NCBI GenBank assembly: GCA_030562215.1
Contig: JAUPFL010000001.1
Coordinates: 3,088,501-3,152,500 of the forward strand
Source of the DNA: Peribacillus frigoritolerans
GTDB taxonomy: Bacteria > Bacillota > Bacilli > Bacillales > DSM-1321
Length of the DNA: 64,000 bases
Reading direction: 5' to 3'
The notes beneath the pieces were generated by a model. That model was not told where the DNA came from, did no database searches, and worked only from the letters and a program-made list of their open reading frames with translations. Within the stretch, counting starts at the first letter, position 1. Each line of letters opens with the position of its first letter. This document shows, one piece after another, positions 26,966 through 37,784 of the stretch. Made by a program: the position numbers and the translations under genes.

Positions 26966-27538
26966 TATTTTTGGGCGATTTGTCAAACACAATTTTTTAT
27001 CATTTTTGAATGATTGCCGTCTAGGATAAGGAACGAGGATAGGAAAGGTTTCTTGGATGAATTAAAAATAAATACATTTTTTCTGTTTTTTTATTATAGG
27101 GGAGAAAAAACTGTTCCTTTTATTTGTAAGGCATATCTCTTAAACGAATGCTTCCCTGTAACATACATCTTACGCATAAATTACACACTGTTACTCGTAA
27201 TCATTATATATGGAACTCAATTGAGACCGCCGCCGAGGATATAACAACATGCACACCAGGTGGCATAAGGGTAGGAATTCTAGTGATCACTGTTCCGTTC
27301 GTACTGTTCTAATAGTGACAAACTATGCACCGACATCCGATGTTGATATTGCAAAAAGATTCATATTCATCATTTTAAATGGAAAAACAGGAAAACAGGC
27401 AGTGCCCATGGCGGTTGCCTGTTTTTTTATATGGTCATGCCTAAGTATCCTAATTGAGAAATAATGTAAAAAGGGGAAAGTGACAGCGAAATAAATCATA
27501 TAATAACTTATGTGGTTATCAATGGGAGATGTACTGGA
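26966..27538. other. Spacer with a terminator
   Basis: No convincing gene; two open frames (27014-27244, 27249-27464) lack RBS and recognisable sequence. ACAGGCA / TGCCTGT hairpin with T7 at about 27392-27428 is a clear + strand terminator of something lost or very short. Confidence 0.45.
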
Positions 27539-27712
27539 TTAAAGATTTGTACCGGTTTTATAAAAAAGTTCATTATATTTATTTAATAATTGATCAAGTT
27601 GCTGGCTATATTCAACGGCAACATGCGAGTTTAAACCATCTTTAGCGACAATTTTGATAAGTTCATTTCTCTTTAATTCAATCTGTTCGAGAAATTCATT
27701 CTTTTTAGCCAT
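27539..27712 (-). CDS. Spo0E-family aspartyl-phosphate phosphatase
   Basis: 57 residues from the ATG at 27712, preceded by GAAAGGAAA; the longer upstream reading has no RBS. IELKRNELIKIVAKDGLNSH then SQQLDQLLNKY contains the SQxLD signature of Spo0E-like phosphatases, which dephosphorylate Spo0A-P and delay sporulation. Monocistronic. Confidence 0.85.
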   Translation of the reverse strand: MAKKNEFLEQIELKRNELIKIVAKDGLNSHVAVEYSQQLDQLLNKYNELFYKTGTNL

Positions 27713-27958
27713 TATATTTCCTTTCTGGCCCCAACATTTATTACAAGGTACCCTTAATTTATGTGTTCGTTGTAAAATCTGTATGAATATAACAATTATA
27801 TCGGCTTGGACTAATGAATTCAAATAAGTTAACTTAGCCCGTCGCCCTTCCAGTTATAAGCAATTGGTTGTCATGAAATATTCACAGTTCCATAAATGTA
27901 TTTTTTTATCTTATTTGTTACAATGTTTATAGGTTGACATACATAGGAGTGAGCTTAT
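27713..27958. other. Divergent promoter region
   Basis: Between the Spo0E-like gene and ccdA. A+T-rich, with no supported ORF. Confidence 0.4.
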
Positions 27959-28665
27959 TTGAATGATATTAATATGTTTTTAGCTTTTGGGGCGGGATTC
28001 CTGAGTTTTATTTCGCCATGCTGCTTACCGCTATATCCGGCCTTTTTATCTTATATCACTGGAATGAGTGTTGGCGAAATCAAATCCGAGAACGCCATGC
28101 TCCAAAGAAGGAGCATGCTGCATACTTTATTCTTTCTTCTTGGGTTTTCCTGGTTTTTATTGCAATAGGTTTTAGCACATCATACCTAGGTTCTTTTTTC
28201 TCGGATTACAAAGAATTAATTCGTCAGATTGGTGCCATCCTGATTATCATTTTTGGCTTATTCATTGTAGGAATCTTTCAGCCGAAATCTCTGATGAAAG
28301 ACAGTCGTTTTGAATTCAAGAACCGACCTAGCGGATATATAGGTTCCATTCTTATTGGACTTGCCTTTGCCGCTGGATGGACCCCTTGTGCAGGTCCGCT
28401 GTTAGGTGCTGTCATTTCATTGGGTGCTACTAATCCTAGTGCTGCCATGAGCTATATGACTGCCTATATTTTAGGATTTGCCATACCGTTCTTCATATTA
28501 TCCTTCTTTGTCGGAAAATTGAAATGGATCAAAAAGTACAGCCAATACATTATGAAGATTGGCGGATACTTGATGATTGTAATGGGTGTGATTTTGTTTT
28601 TTGATTGGATGACCAAAATAATTGCAGTCCTGTCTAGACTATTCGGTGGCTTCACAGGTTTTTAG
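27959..28665 (+). CDS. ccdA: Cytochrome c biogenesis protein CcdA, apparent frameshift
   Basis: TTG start with AGGAGTGAG upstream. About 235 residues and six membrane segments. Motifs [24 protein letters not shown] and [16 protein letters not shown] carry the two conserved Cys that pass electrons from thioredoxin to the outer membrane face. The frame changes near 28145-28160 (LLGFS to VFIAIGFS), best explained by one missing base. Next come a ccdB relic and ccdC, as in Bacillus subtilis. Confidence 0.92.
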
Positions 28666-28777
28666 TCCATAATAAGTTATTTTTTCAATAAAATTCTAGT
28701 TGATTGCCTGCTATTAGGTGATATGGTGTCAATTTCGTTGATTTTGGGTATAAGGTCAGTCACAAATAAAATGGTCG

Positions 28778-28900
28778 ACGAAGGCTATGGAAGCCGGGGC
28801 GCAAGGTTTAATCGTCAAGCCTTTTGTCAATGGCGGGGTATTGGAAGCATCAAAAGCGAGCTTAATTAATAACACCTCCTTGTTTATCTCAAATAGGTAA
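28778..28900 (+). pseudogene. ccdB: CcdB (YneI) response-regulator relic
   Basis: The frame reads TKAMEAGAQGLIVKPFVNGG then VLEASKASLIN, the alpha4-beta5-alpha5 end of a CheY-like receiver with the conserved Lys-Pro. Everything before it, including the phosphorylated Asp, is absent between 28666 and 28777. In Bacillus subtilis ccdB lies between ccdA and ccdC at this exact position, so I read this as its remains. Confidence 0.7.
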
Positions 28901-28982
28901 TATATACTTTGTTTATAAATTGAAGTCATATATAATTTTTAATGGTACTTACCTATTTTTAGTTTAAAGGGATGGTTAAGAG

Positions 28983-29459
28983 ATGATTTATATATCAACA
29001 GGTATAGCGATTGTGATGGCTATAGGTGTTTTCATATTACGGATGAAGGAAACGAAAAAACCAGTGAATGAAAAGAAGATCATTTTACCGCCGCTGTTTA
29101 TGAGTACGGGTGCCTTGATGTTTATTTTCCCGATGTTTAGGGTCACTCGATACGAATTGTTGGAGGCTCTTGTTGCAGGGATGTTATTTTCCATCTTATT
29201 GATTAAAACATCTAAATTTGAAGTAAGAGATGAAAAAATTTATATTCTGCGCTCTAAAGCGTTCATATTCATATTGATTGGTCTCATGGTGATTCGACTG
29301 GTGGCAAAACTGATGCTGGGAAGCACGATTGAAATAGGTGTATTGAGCGGAATGTTTTTCTTGCTTGCTTTTGCGATGATCGTTCCGTGGAGAATTGCCA
29401 TGCTTTACCAATATAAGAAAGTTAAAGCAGCAAGTTTTGGCGGAAGCAGTATGGTGTGA
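28983..29459 (+). CDS. ccdC: CcdC (YneJ) membrane protein
   Basis: 158 residues, five hydrophobic segments. KKIILPPLFMSTGALMFIFP and RYELLEALVAGMLFSILLIK, then VPWRIAMLYQYKKV, follow the CcdC family, encoded with CcdA and needed with it for cytochrome c maturation or associated in function. Intact. Closed by a terminator at 29476-29514. Confidence 0.88.
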   Translation: MIYISTGIAIVMAIGVFILRMKETKKPVNEKKIILPPLFMSTGALMFIFPMFRVTRYELLEALVAGMLFSILLIKTSKFEVRDEKIYILRSKAFIFILIGLMVIRLVAKLMLGSTIEIGVLSGMFFLLAFAMIVPWRIAMLYQYKKVKAASFGGSSMV

Positions 29460-29475
29460 TAATCAGATGATATTT

Positions 29476-29514
29476 AAAAACCTGAGTCGTTATTCATAAT
29501 GACTCGGGTTTTTC
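29476..29514 (+). terminator. Terminator after ccdC
   Basis: AACCTGAGTCgTTAT / ATAATGACTCGGGTT hairpin with T5. Confidence 0.9.
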
Positions 29515-29620
29515 ATTTGCCCGGAAACTTTTCATGAGAAAAAATCAATATAAAAACCTAGTAATTTCATCCGGATTATATTATATTAGTATTATTATTT
29601 TAGTAAGGAGGAAACGGTAC

Positions 29621-30675
29621 ATGTTACAAATGATTGTGTTCGGGATTATTTGTGGTTTACTGCTGGGATTTGTGCTTCAAAGAGGCCGTTTCTGTGTTGT
29701 TGGTGCATATCGAGATTTGATTTTAGCTAAAGATGGACGGATGTTTTTGGCTACATTTGTTGTTATAGCGATACAGAGTATTGGTGTTTATGCATTGAAT
29801 GATACAGGGGTCATTCAGTTTGGAAATGATGGTTTTCCATGGTTGGGAACAATTGTGGGTGGCTTTATTTTTGGTATTGGTATGGTTCTGGCAGGAGGTT
29901 GCGCCACTGGAACATGGTATCGTGCCGGAGAGGGCATGATCGGAAGTTGGGTTGCCCTTTTTGGATATATGTTAGGGGCAGCAATGACGAAATATGGTGT
30001 ATGGAAAGTGGCGGGAGATAATCTGTTATCTTATCGTACAAATGATACGTATATTCATAAAACGTTAAATGTTTCGCCTTGGGTGCTTGTGATTATCGTG
30101 ACACTCTTGGTTGGCATATTGGTGATTCGTGAATTGAGAAAACCGAAACTGCCAATTTTTAAAATGAAACCGAAAAAAACGGGATTGGCCCACATCTTAT
30201 TCGAGAAACGTTGGCATCCTTTTGTTACAGCATTATTGGTTGGCATTATTGCAATCGTGTCATGGCCGCTAAGTGCCATGACAGGCCGGATGTTCGGACT
30301 TGGAATTACAGCACCTTCCGCGAACATTTTAACTTTCCTTATAACAGGAGATAATGCGTTAATCGATTGGGGGACGTTTTTGGTATTGGGCATTTTCCTT
30401 GGTGCTTTCATTGCAGCCAAAGGGAGCGGGGAATTCCGTTGGCGTTTGCCTGATATGAAAACGTTACGTAACAATGCGATTGGCGGTGTAACCATGGGAT
30501 TCGGTGCAAGTGTTGCCGGGGATGCACAATCGGAAATGGTCTGGTGAACTCGGCGCTATTTGCCTGGCAAGGTTGGATCGCGATTGTCTTTTTCTTGCTG
30601 GGTACGTGGGTAGCAACTTATTTCACGATCATCCGCAAGCAAAAGCAGGCAGCGGCTGCATCCAAAGCGGCTTAA
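29621..30675 (+). CDS. YeeE/YedE sulfur transport protein, apparent frameshift
   Basis: Start ATG 29621 after AAGGAGGAA. About 351 residues with around nine membrane helices. FVLQRGRFCVVGAYRDL and LAGGCATGTWYRAGEG are the conserved Cys motifs of the family that imports thiosulfate or related sulfur. Four G at 30518-30521 should be five: then VAGGCTIGNGLVNSALFAWQ restores the third Cys motif and the last two helices to TAA 30673-30675. Directly followed by a TusA gene. Confidence 0.87.
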
Positions 30676-30716
30676 GACACGGGCCAATAATTTTATGATC
30701 AAGGAGTGGAATATAA

Positions 30717-30944
30717 ATGGCAAAAGTATTGGAAACGACTGGAATGGTATGTCCATTCCCTTTAGTGGAAGCAAAAGAAGCGATAGTGGACATGGCAAAA
30801 GGAGAGGAATTGATCATTAATTTCGATTGCACACAAGCAACGGAAAGCATTCCCCGTTGGGCTGCTACCGAAGGTCATGAAATCACGGAGTTTGAGCAAA
30901 TCGATGACGCTAAATGGCGTATAATCGTGAAAAAGGGAAAGTAA
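30717..30944 (+). CDS. TusA-family sulfurtransferase
   Basis: 75 residues, RBS AAGGAGTGG. The motif GMVCPFPLVEAKEAI supplies the catalytic Cys and the CPxP signature. It carries persulfide sulfur, presumably delivered by the YeeE transporter encoded 41 bases upstream; YeeE-TusA pairs are common. Ends with a terminator. Confidence 0.92.
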   Translation: MAKVLETTGMVCPFPLVEAKEAIVDMAKGEELIINFDCTQATESIPRWAATEGHEITEFEQIDDAKWRIIVKKGK

Positions 30945-30956
30945 TTTGATTGGAAT

Positions 30957-30993
30957 AAAAAACGTGCTCGGGTTTCCTGTGCACGTTTTTTTA
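30957..30993 (+). terminator. Terminator after tusA
   Basis: AACGTGC / GTGCACGTT hairpin with T7. Confidence 0.85.
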
Positions 30994-31073
30994 TTTTACA
31001 AGGCTGAATGTTTGGCGCTGAAAGTTTCTAGTGATAACATGTCTTTAACCACTTTATTAAGGAGATGTTGATA

Positions 31074-31379
31074 ATGGTAGATGAGGTCATTTTAAATGAT
31101 GTTCCACTGCATGTTACTGATTTTCTTTCTGAAAATGTAAAGGATTCTGAAGGTAAGGAAATCAGAAAAGTCAGTTTCAATTTCAAGGTCACACATAGTG
31201 AATATCATGATATTACTACACTGCTATATCAAATGGTATTTGATTTAAAGATTCCGCAGTCAAACGAGGAGTTTAGAGCTGAGATCTTTAACTATGCAAC
31301 TTCTGTCACGAATTTATATGAAGAAAATGCAGTGGGGGATTTTTCGCTCGTCTTGCTGGAAGTGAACGGTCAAGAATGA
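31074..31379 (+). CDS. ykvR: DUF3219 (YkvR-like) protein
   Basis: 101 residues. ATG 31074 has GGAG nine bases upstream. The pattern VDEVILNDVPLHVTDF, then KVTHSEYHDITTLLYQMVFD and EFRAEIFNYATSVTNLY, agrees with the small DUF3219 family known from Bacillus subtilis YkvR. No function is established. Monocistronic. Confidence 0.7.
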   Translation: MVDEVILNDVPLHVTDFLSENVKDSEGKEIRKVSFNFKVTHSEYHDITTLLYQMVFDLKIPQSNEEFRAEIFNYATSVTNLYEENAVGDFSLVLLEVNGQE

Positions 31380-31459
31380 TTGCATTGCCAGTCTTGTAAA
31401 GATATGGGTTACTGTCTATAATAATAGTGACGATCATTCTATACATATGAGGTGGTACT

Positions 31460-31840
31460 TTGCTTAGCGGATGGTTTTTATGGTTCATTCTATTTTGGGT
31501 AGCCCTTTTAATTATATTGATGAGCATAGGTGGCTTTTTCATGTTTCGAAAGTTCCTGAAAAGATTTCCCAAAGAAGATGGGAAATCCGATATGGATTGG
31601 GAAGAATACTATTTGGACCAAACAAAGCACTTATGGTCAAAGCAGCAAAAGGAATTACTGGAAGATTTAGTGAGTCCTGTGCCAGAACTTTTTCGTGATG
31701 TTGCACGTCATAAAATCGCGGGGAAAATCGGGGAGTTGGCGCTAAAGGAAAAAGCGGGCGATATTACGGAAGATTTAGTGATACGCGGTTATATCATTGC
31801 CACACCAAAGCGAGACCATAAATTTTTGCAAAAAAATTAG
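31460..31840 (+). CDS. yneK: DUF2621 (YneK-like) membrane protein
   Basis: 126 residues, TTG start with GAGGTGG. One N-terminal membrane helix (LSGWFLWFILFWVALLIILM), then a soluble domain (DWEEYYLDQTKHLW, LVSPVPELFRDVARHKIAGK, ITEDLVIRGYIIATPKRDHK). Same family and neighbourhood as YneK next to ccdC in Bacillus, here separated by the sulfur genes and DUF3219. Role unknown. Confidence 0.78.
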   Translation: MLSGWFLWFILFWVALLIILMSIGGFFMFRKFLKRFPKEDGKSDMDWEEYYLDQTKHLWSKQQKELLEDLVSPVPELFRDVARHKIAGKIGELALKEKAGDITEDLVIRGYIIATPKRDHKFLQKN

Positions 31841-31892
31841 CTGAAAGAAAGGTGAATATGGGTCCATATGAACACTTATTCAGCTAATGATG

Positions 31893-31925
31893 AAAAAAGC
31901 ATACTCTATTGGAGTATGCTTTTTC
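31893..31925 (+). terminator. Terminator after yneK
   Basis: AAAAAGCATACT / AGTATGCTTTTT hairpin, T5. Confidence 0.9.
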
Positions 31926-32047
31926 ATTTTGAATCATACAAAAGAATGGAGCAGTGTGGTAAAAATTAGAACGTTTGTACCCAAACCATGCTATTCGTTA
32001 AATTTTTGATATAATAATAGTAAGTAAAATTAGGACGGAGTGAAACT

Positions 32048-33189
32048 ATGAAATTTATCCATACAGCCGATTGGCATTTAGGTAAAATCGTGCACGGGGT
32101 ACATATGACAGATGACCAAAGGCATGCACTCTTGCAATTCATAGAAATTGTCGAAGAGGAAAAACCGGATGCGGTCGTGATTGCCGGTGATCTATATGAT
32201 CGTTCCGTTCCGCCGACTGAAGCGGTGGAGCTTCTTGATGAAATCCTTTATACGATTAATGTGAAAATGAATACACCGATCGTTGCGATATCGGGAAACC
32301 ATGATTCTGCGGAAAGACTCGCATTCGGTTCATCATGGTATCGTCATAGTCAGTTATACATTCATGGGAAATTGACAAAAGCATGTGAGCCGGTTCGCAT
32401 CAAGGGCGTGAACTTTTATTGCGTTCCATATGCGGAACCTGGGACGGTCCGCCATCTTTTGAAGATGATAGTATCCATTCCCATCAAGAAGCGATGAAAC
32501 GGATAACCGGAACGATAGCCGAGAATTTCAATATGGATGAGCCGAATGTCTTTGTAGGACATGCTTTTGTATTAGGCGGAAAAACGAGTGATTCGGAAAG
32601 GGTCTTGTCGGTAGGTGGTTCCGGCTGTGTTTCATCCGACTTATTCGATGCGTTCGATTATACGGCACTTGGGCATTTACATAGTCCAGACGCGATACGT
32701 CATCCTAAGGTGTTTTACTCTGGGTCACTATTAAAATATTCTTTTTCCGAGGCCAAGCAGAATAAATCTCTTTCCATCGTCGATATGCAGGAAGATGGAA
32801 GCTTTAATATACGCTATCGTTCTTTGACACCCAAATTCGATATGAGGGAAATATCCGGGGTTATGGAAGAGTTGCTTGATCCCGCTTTCTATCAATCGCA
32901 AAAAAGGGATGACTATTTGAAAATAACACTAAATGATGAGGGTGCACTCATCGATCCTATTAACCGCTTGCGTCAGATTTATCCGAACGTACTTCATCTG
33001 GAGCGAAAATGGGATTTGACCGACCTTAGGAGAAAAAATTCCTTCACTTCTGTAAATGAACGGAAATCAGAATTGGACCTGTTTGAAACGTTTTATCAAG
33101 AAATGACAGATAGGGATTTTGATTCACAAAAGCTGGATTTGATGGTTTCGGTAATTGAAGCCGTTAAGAAAGAGGAGGCTTTGAAATGA
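32048..33189 (+). CDS. sbcD: Exonuclease subunit SbcD, apparent frameshift
   Basis: About 380 residues. MKFIHTADWHLGK, VIAGDLYDR, ISGNHDSAERL and DYTALGHLH are the four metallophosphoesterase motifs of Mre11/SbcD nucleases. T4 at 32457-32460 should be T5; then AEPGTVRHLFEDDSIHSHQE is continuous. It overlaps sbcC by four bases. With SbcC it cleaves DNA hairpins and blocked ends during repair. Confidence 0.95.
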
Positions 33190-36100
33190 GACCGGATATT
33201 TTAACGATGCAGGCATTCGGACCATATGCAGGAAGGGAAACCATTGACTTTAATTCCCTTGGAGAACGGACCATGTTTGTCATTTCTGGAAAGACAGGCG
33301 CAGGGAAAACAACGATATTTGATGGGATTAGTTTTGCGATATATGGAAAAGCGAGCGGCGAAGATCGAAGCGGGCAAGATTTGCGAAGTCAGTTTGCCGA
33401 AGATGATATGTTGACGGAAGTCTCGTTACAATTTACCCTGCGGGGAAAAACGTATTTGGTGACCCGGTCACCGCAGCAGGAACGGAAGAAAAAGCAGGTG
33501 AAGGAACAACAACGGTTGGAGCAAAGGCAGAATTATATGAGATATTGGCCGAAGGAAAAAAATTGCTGGGTGCAAATGTACGGGAAGTTGAAGAAAAAAT
33601 AAAAGTACTCATTGGACTTGATGCGAACCAATTCCGGCAAATCCTGATGATTCCACAAAATGAATTCCGAAAACTGTTAACTTCCGACAGTAAGGATAAA
33701 GAACAGATTCTCCAGAAATTATTTCATACTGAACTTTATAAACGAATAGAAGAAAAATTAAAAGAAGAGGCTTCCATCCTAAGAAGGCAAAGCGAAAAAA
33801 GTGCTCAGCGGCGAATTGAATTAATGAAAGGCATCCATCCTGGCAATCATGAAGAGCTGCAGGCGCAATTACAAGGGGAAGAGCCTAATGAACAGCAGAT
33901 CTTGCCATTGTTAGAGGAAGTCATTTTGCAAGCAACAGAAAAAACGAGGATATAAATAAACAAATACAGGAAAAGCAAAAAGCTCGTGATCAAGTAAATC
34001 AAGAGCTTTCAAAAGCTGTCGATTTATTAAATCGATTTTCGGAAAAAGAAAAACTGCGAAAAGAAAAGGAGGCCCTTGAAGCAAAGCTGCCAGAAATGGA
34101 ATTAGTGAAAGTCCAAATAAAAATGGCACACAAAGCGGCTTCACTAGAAAAGCAGGAACAATACTATTTGCGAATTGGCAAACAAGTGCAAGATGCGAAT
34201 GCCGAACTTCAAAAGTTAAGTGAGCAGTCCGAGAAGTTACGAACTGAACGCATGGAGAAGCAGGATTCCTATGATAAGGAAATGTTGAAGGAAAATGAAA
34301 GGGAGCAGGCAGTCCGAACTGTTCATCAGCTTGAGCAGGTAAAAGAGGCTGTCATGACTTTTACTAGCCTAAAAGCACAGGTTACCTTAGATGAAAAAGA
34401 GTGGCAAACTTGTAAACGACTTCGTGAAAAAACTGTTTCGGAACATCTGTCGATCGAAGCGGAAGCTGAGAAAGTCGCTCAAGAAAAAACAGAAGCGGAA
34501 AAAGCGGCTGTTCTTTATCGTGATCAGGAAATTGAAGCAGAAAGAAATAATTCAGCTTTATCGAAAATTCAAAAGCTTCAAGAAGTTCTTTTTGAAATCC
34601 AGAATACGAAACGAGTTCTGGATGAAAAGAATAATCGGTTCCAGGAGTTACAAAGAATACAAATTCAGGAGAAGGAAAAACTGGAAACCCTGAACCGAAA
34701 CTGGCGATCAGGCCAAGCTGGTATGCTTGCTTCCATGCTGCACTCTGGAGAAAATTGTCCCGTATGCGGTTCTCAAAGTCATCCAAAACCAGCGCAAATG
34801 CATGAGCATATGCCGACGGATTTGGAATTGAAAGAGCAAGAAAACAAGCTGAAAATGGCGGAACAACAAAAAAGCCAAGCGGAAAGTGAATATTATCAAG
34901 CGAAATCCAAATATGATGCACTGTTAGAGTCTTCACAAGAAAAGCTTAGTGACTTACAAAATGACATGCCGGAGTTTAGGGATGAAGATATTGATGAGCA
35001 TTTGCTGCAGTTTGTACAAAAAGGAAAAGTGCTGCAAGAGCAGCTAAAAGAATTGATGCGGAAAAAGTCTGTATTCAATGATCTGGAAAAAAGGTTGCTG
35101 GATTTAAAAGAGAAAGCATCCCAGTTAAAGGAAAATCTGATCTCTTTAGAGAGAAAAGAGGACCAAGGGAAAACCAGGTATATTGAAAACTCTACAAAAC
35201 TAACAGGATTAACCGATTCCCTGCCAGACGGAATACGGACAGAGGAAGAATATAATGCAGCTTATCAAATGGCTGTAAATACACAGAAACGCTTACAATC
35301 GGCCTTGGAAGATGCACAAAAAAACCTTCAACTGGTGAAGGAAAGAGAATCGGCCATCATTGCAAAAAAAGAATCCCTAAGTGGCAATATAGAGGCTTTA
35401 AATACAGAATTGAAAGAGGAGCGGGAAAAGTTAATTGCGGATATGACCAATCAAGGTTTTTCCAATTATAAAGAATATAAGGCAGCAAAAATATCGGAAG
35501 CGGCTCTTGGAAATTTGGAGGACCAAGTTCAGCAGTATAATCAAAATTGGCAAAGTGTTTTAAGTCTGTTTCATGATTTGGAAATGAAATTAAAAGATGT
35601 GACCAAACCGGATCTTGAAGGATTGAAAAAGACTTTCGATTTCATAGATGAAGAATTGGAGTCGTTACGCCAAAAACAGAATGAGTTGCAGGCTGACAAA
35701 CGGACTAACGAAGAAATCGAAAGGAAATTGGCGCAAATCAGGGAAGATCAGAAAAGTTTAGATGAAAGGTACAGTATCGTCGGTCATCTGTCTGAGATTT
35801 CCAAAGGTCAAAACTCCTTCAAAATAACTTTTGAACGATATGTACTGGCAGCCTTTTTAGATGATATCCTAAAAGAAGCCAATTCAAGACTGCTGAAAAT
35901 GACAAGCGGCAGGTATCAGCTGTTGCGAAAACTTGATCCTACACGCAGGAATATCCAGAGCGGTCTGGAGTTATCTGTGTATGACCAATATACAGGGCAT
36001 GAAAGGCATGTCAAAACCCTTTCGGGAGGCGAGAGCTTTAAGGCATCACTTGCACTTGCTTTGGGTCTTGCGGATGTTGTCCAACAGAATGCTGGCGGAA

Positions 36101-36315
36101 TTTCACTCGAAACGATGTTCATCGATGAAGGTTTCGGTACGCTCGACCCTGAATCTCTTGATCATGCGATTGAAGCATTAATGGATATACAAAGCACTGG
36201 GAGATTGGTGGGGATAATTTCCCATGTCCCGGAATTGAAAGAAAGAATCGATGCACAGCTTCAAGTCATTTCGACACAAAATGGAAGTCGAACGTCCTTT
36301 TATTTTGCTGGATAA
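33186..36315 (+). CDS. sbcC: Exonuclease subunit SbcC, two apparent frameshifts
   Basis: About 1043 residues. Walker A GKTGAGKTTIFDG, Q-loop QILMIPQNEFRKLL, long coiled coils around the zinc hook ENCPVCGSQSHPK (34757-), signature LSGGESFKASLALALG and Walker B MFIDEGFGTLDPE are all present. One A is missing at 33489-33493 and one at 33939-33944; correcting both gives one uninterrupted protein. Rad50-like ATPase partner of SbcD. Confidence 0.95.
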
Positions 36316-36325
36316 TCAAGAAAAA

Positions 36326-36373
36326 AGAATGGCTAAGGGGGAAGTGGTTCCCTAGGCCATTCTTTTTATTTTT
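36326..36373 (+). terminator. Terminator after sbcC
   Basis: AGAATGGC / GCCATTCT long hairpin with TTTTTATTTTT. Confidence 0.8.
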
Positions 36374-36382
36374 ATGAACGAA

Positions 36383-36787
36383 CTACTCAATGTTAATATC
36401 TTCAGCTGTTTTTCCGGGGGAAAACTTATGGATGCGAATCACCAATATTGGATTCGAGAATTCAGCGGTAATTCTTCGTGAGCAAATCGAAAAGGGGAAA
36501 GGGATCTTTCTCTGTGTGGGTAGTGTATCTTCTTTTTTCAAGTAAATGCTTATCTGTATCGTCAACGATGATCGATAGCTCATTATCACATAGGCAAACT
36601 TTTATATCTTTCACATCATGGTTTTCCAAAACCGCTTCCACCATATACTCATCGTCACTTTCGTATATATCAATTGAAAAAGTTGATGATCCAACGCACA
36701 AGTTTCCGGATCCAGAAAAAAACTTTTTACCCATTCATCAAACTTTTCAACCTCAGTCATTTGCGATCCATGTTGATTGTCTTGCAT
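36383..36787 (-). CDS. Hsp20 / alpha-crystallin protein (CotP-like), two apparent frameshifts
   Basis: Start at 36787 (GGGGGTATCAAC upstream) gives MQDNQHGSQMTEVEKFDEWV then FFLDP, typical of Bacillus spore-coat or small heat-shock Hsp20 proteins. The core FSIDIYESDDEYMVEAVLEN and VKDIKVCLCDNELSIIV is in a second frame, and ITAEFSNPILVIRIHK with the final IN-I-E in a third. Single-base changes near 36690 and 36505 would join them to about 135 residues. Probably functional, with read errors; decay cannot be excluded. Confidence 0.7.
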
Positions 36788-36929
36788 GTTGATACCCCCG
36801 GTTTTCCTTTGAGGTATTATATGTGGGAGCATGAAGAATGGTGATTGAAAAAGTGAAAATGATGATAAAAAGTTTTCGGAAAAGTGGTCAAAAAAATGTA
36901 AAGCAACCAAGGCAAAGGAACGATGGTGT

Positions 36930-37515
36930 GGGTATTAAAGGGAATCCAAAAGTAGTTTGCCCACAAAGGATTATGAGTATCTTTTGAATAATAGCCGTTC
37001 CAAAGTGTTGGTTACTACTTGTGAAGAGTAGGAGAAGCTAAAGCTTGTTAAAAATAAATTACTATTCTTAAAGCATGTCATTTTGGTTGATGGTATATGA
37101 ACCTAAGGAAGATAACGAACATTTTTTCCATGATCTTACTGGCAGACGAAATAAAGACCTGCCCCTTGTTTTAGCAACATTAATGATCAAGCATTTTGGC
37201 ATTATACATCAGGAAGTACAGGTGAGCCAAAAGGGGTTATTTCAAACAGATATGGAAGAAGCATTTAAAAACTATGCCAAGAAGCCGTTTCACCAAAGGA
37301 TTTCGGGAAAGGCAGCCTGTTTTCGTTAATGTGGCTCATTAAAAGTTCCCAGGGTACTGCAATTTTAGGAATGCTTGATAAATGCGGATTACCCAAAGCG
37401 TGTATCTAAGACCTTTACCGGGTGGTCCGATCGATTGAACCAGTTTTGCGGCTTGGACGGAAAGGACATGTTTATTTTAGAGATGGTTCGGTCAAGCCCG
37501 TGTCATTTTTGAGCT
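36930..37515 (+). pseudogene. Decayed acyl/benzoate-CoA ligase
   Basis: Reading across frames: DYEYLLNNSRSKVLVTTCEE (36968 on), stop, EKLKLVKNKLLFLKHVILVD, then FWHYTSGSTGEPKGVIS (about 37195-37245), then KLCQEAVSPKDFGKG. These match the AMP-binding superfamily; YTSGSTGEPKGV is the phosphate-binding motif. At least three in-frame stops plus frame changes, a missing N-terminus and a scrambled C-terminus (LDGKDMFILEMVRSS near 37455) mean this is a true relic. Confidence 0.75.
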
Positions 37516-37534
37516 CCTATAGCTTTAAAATAAT

Positions 37535-37577
37535 AAAAAATCCATTTTGAAAAAGAATTTATCAAAATGGTTTTTTC
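37535..37577 (+). terminator. Terminator
   Basis: AAATCCATTTTGA / TCAAAATGGTTT hairpin with T6. The 200 bases to the next gene hold nothing recognisable. Confidence 0.8.
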
Positions 37578-37784
37578 TCCAGCAGATTTATGTTTTTATA
37601 GATAGCTTATTGTTACTTCCAGGTTCATTCCTAAACTCAATACAGGGAGAATTCAATTTGACACGCCACTATTCGAGGCTGCGGTGCTAGGATAACAGCA
37701 TCTGCAGAAACTTTAAAAGTATAAAACATGGCACGATACATTGTTTATTTGTGTGTCTTCCTCGGACTGAGTATCGGCTCTGAA

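Noticed and set aside
27014..27464. Two + strand ORFs of 76 and 71 codons
   Set aside because: No RBS, no recognisable motifs, and the second runs through a clear terminator.
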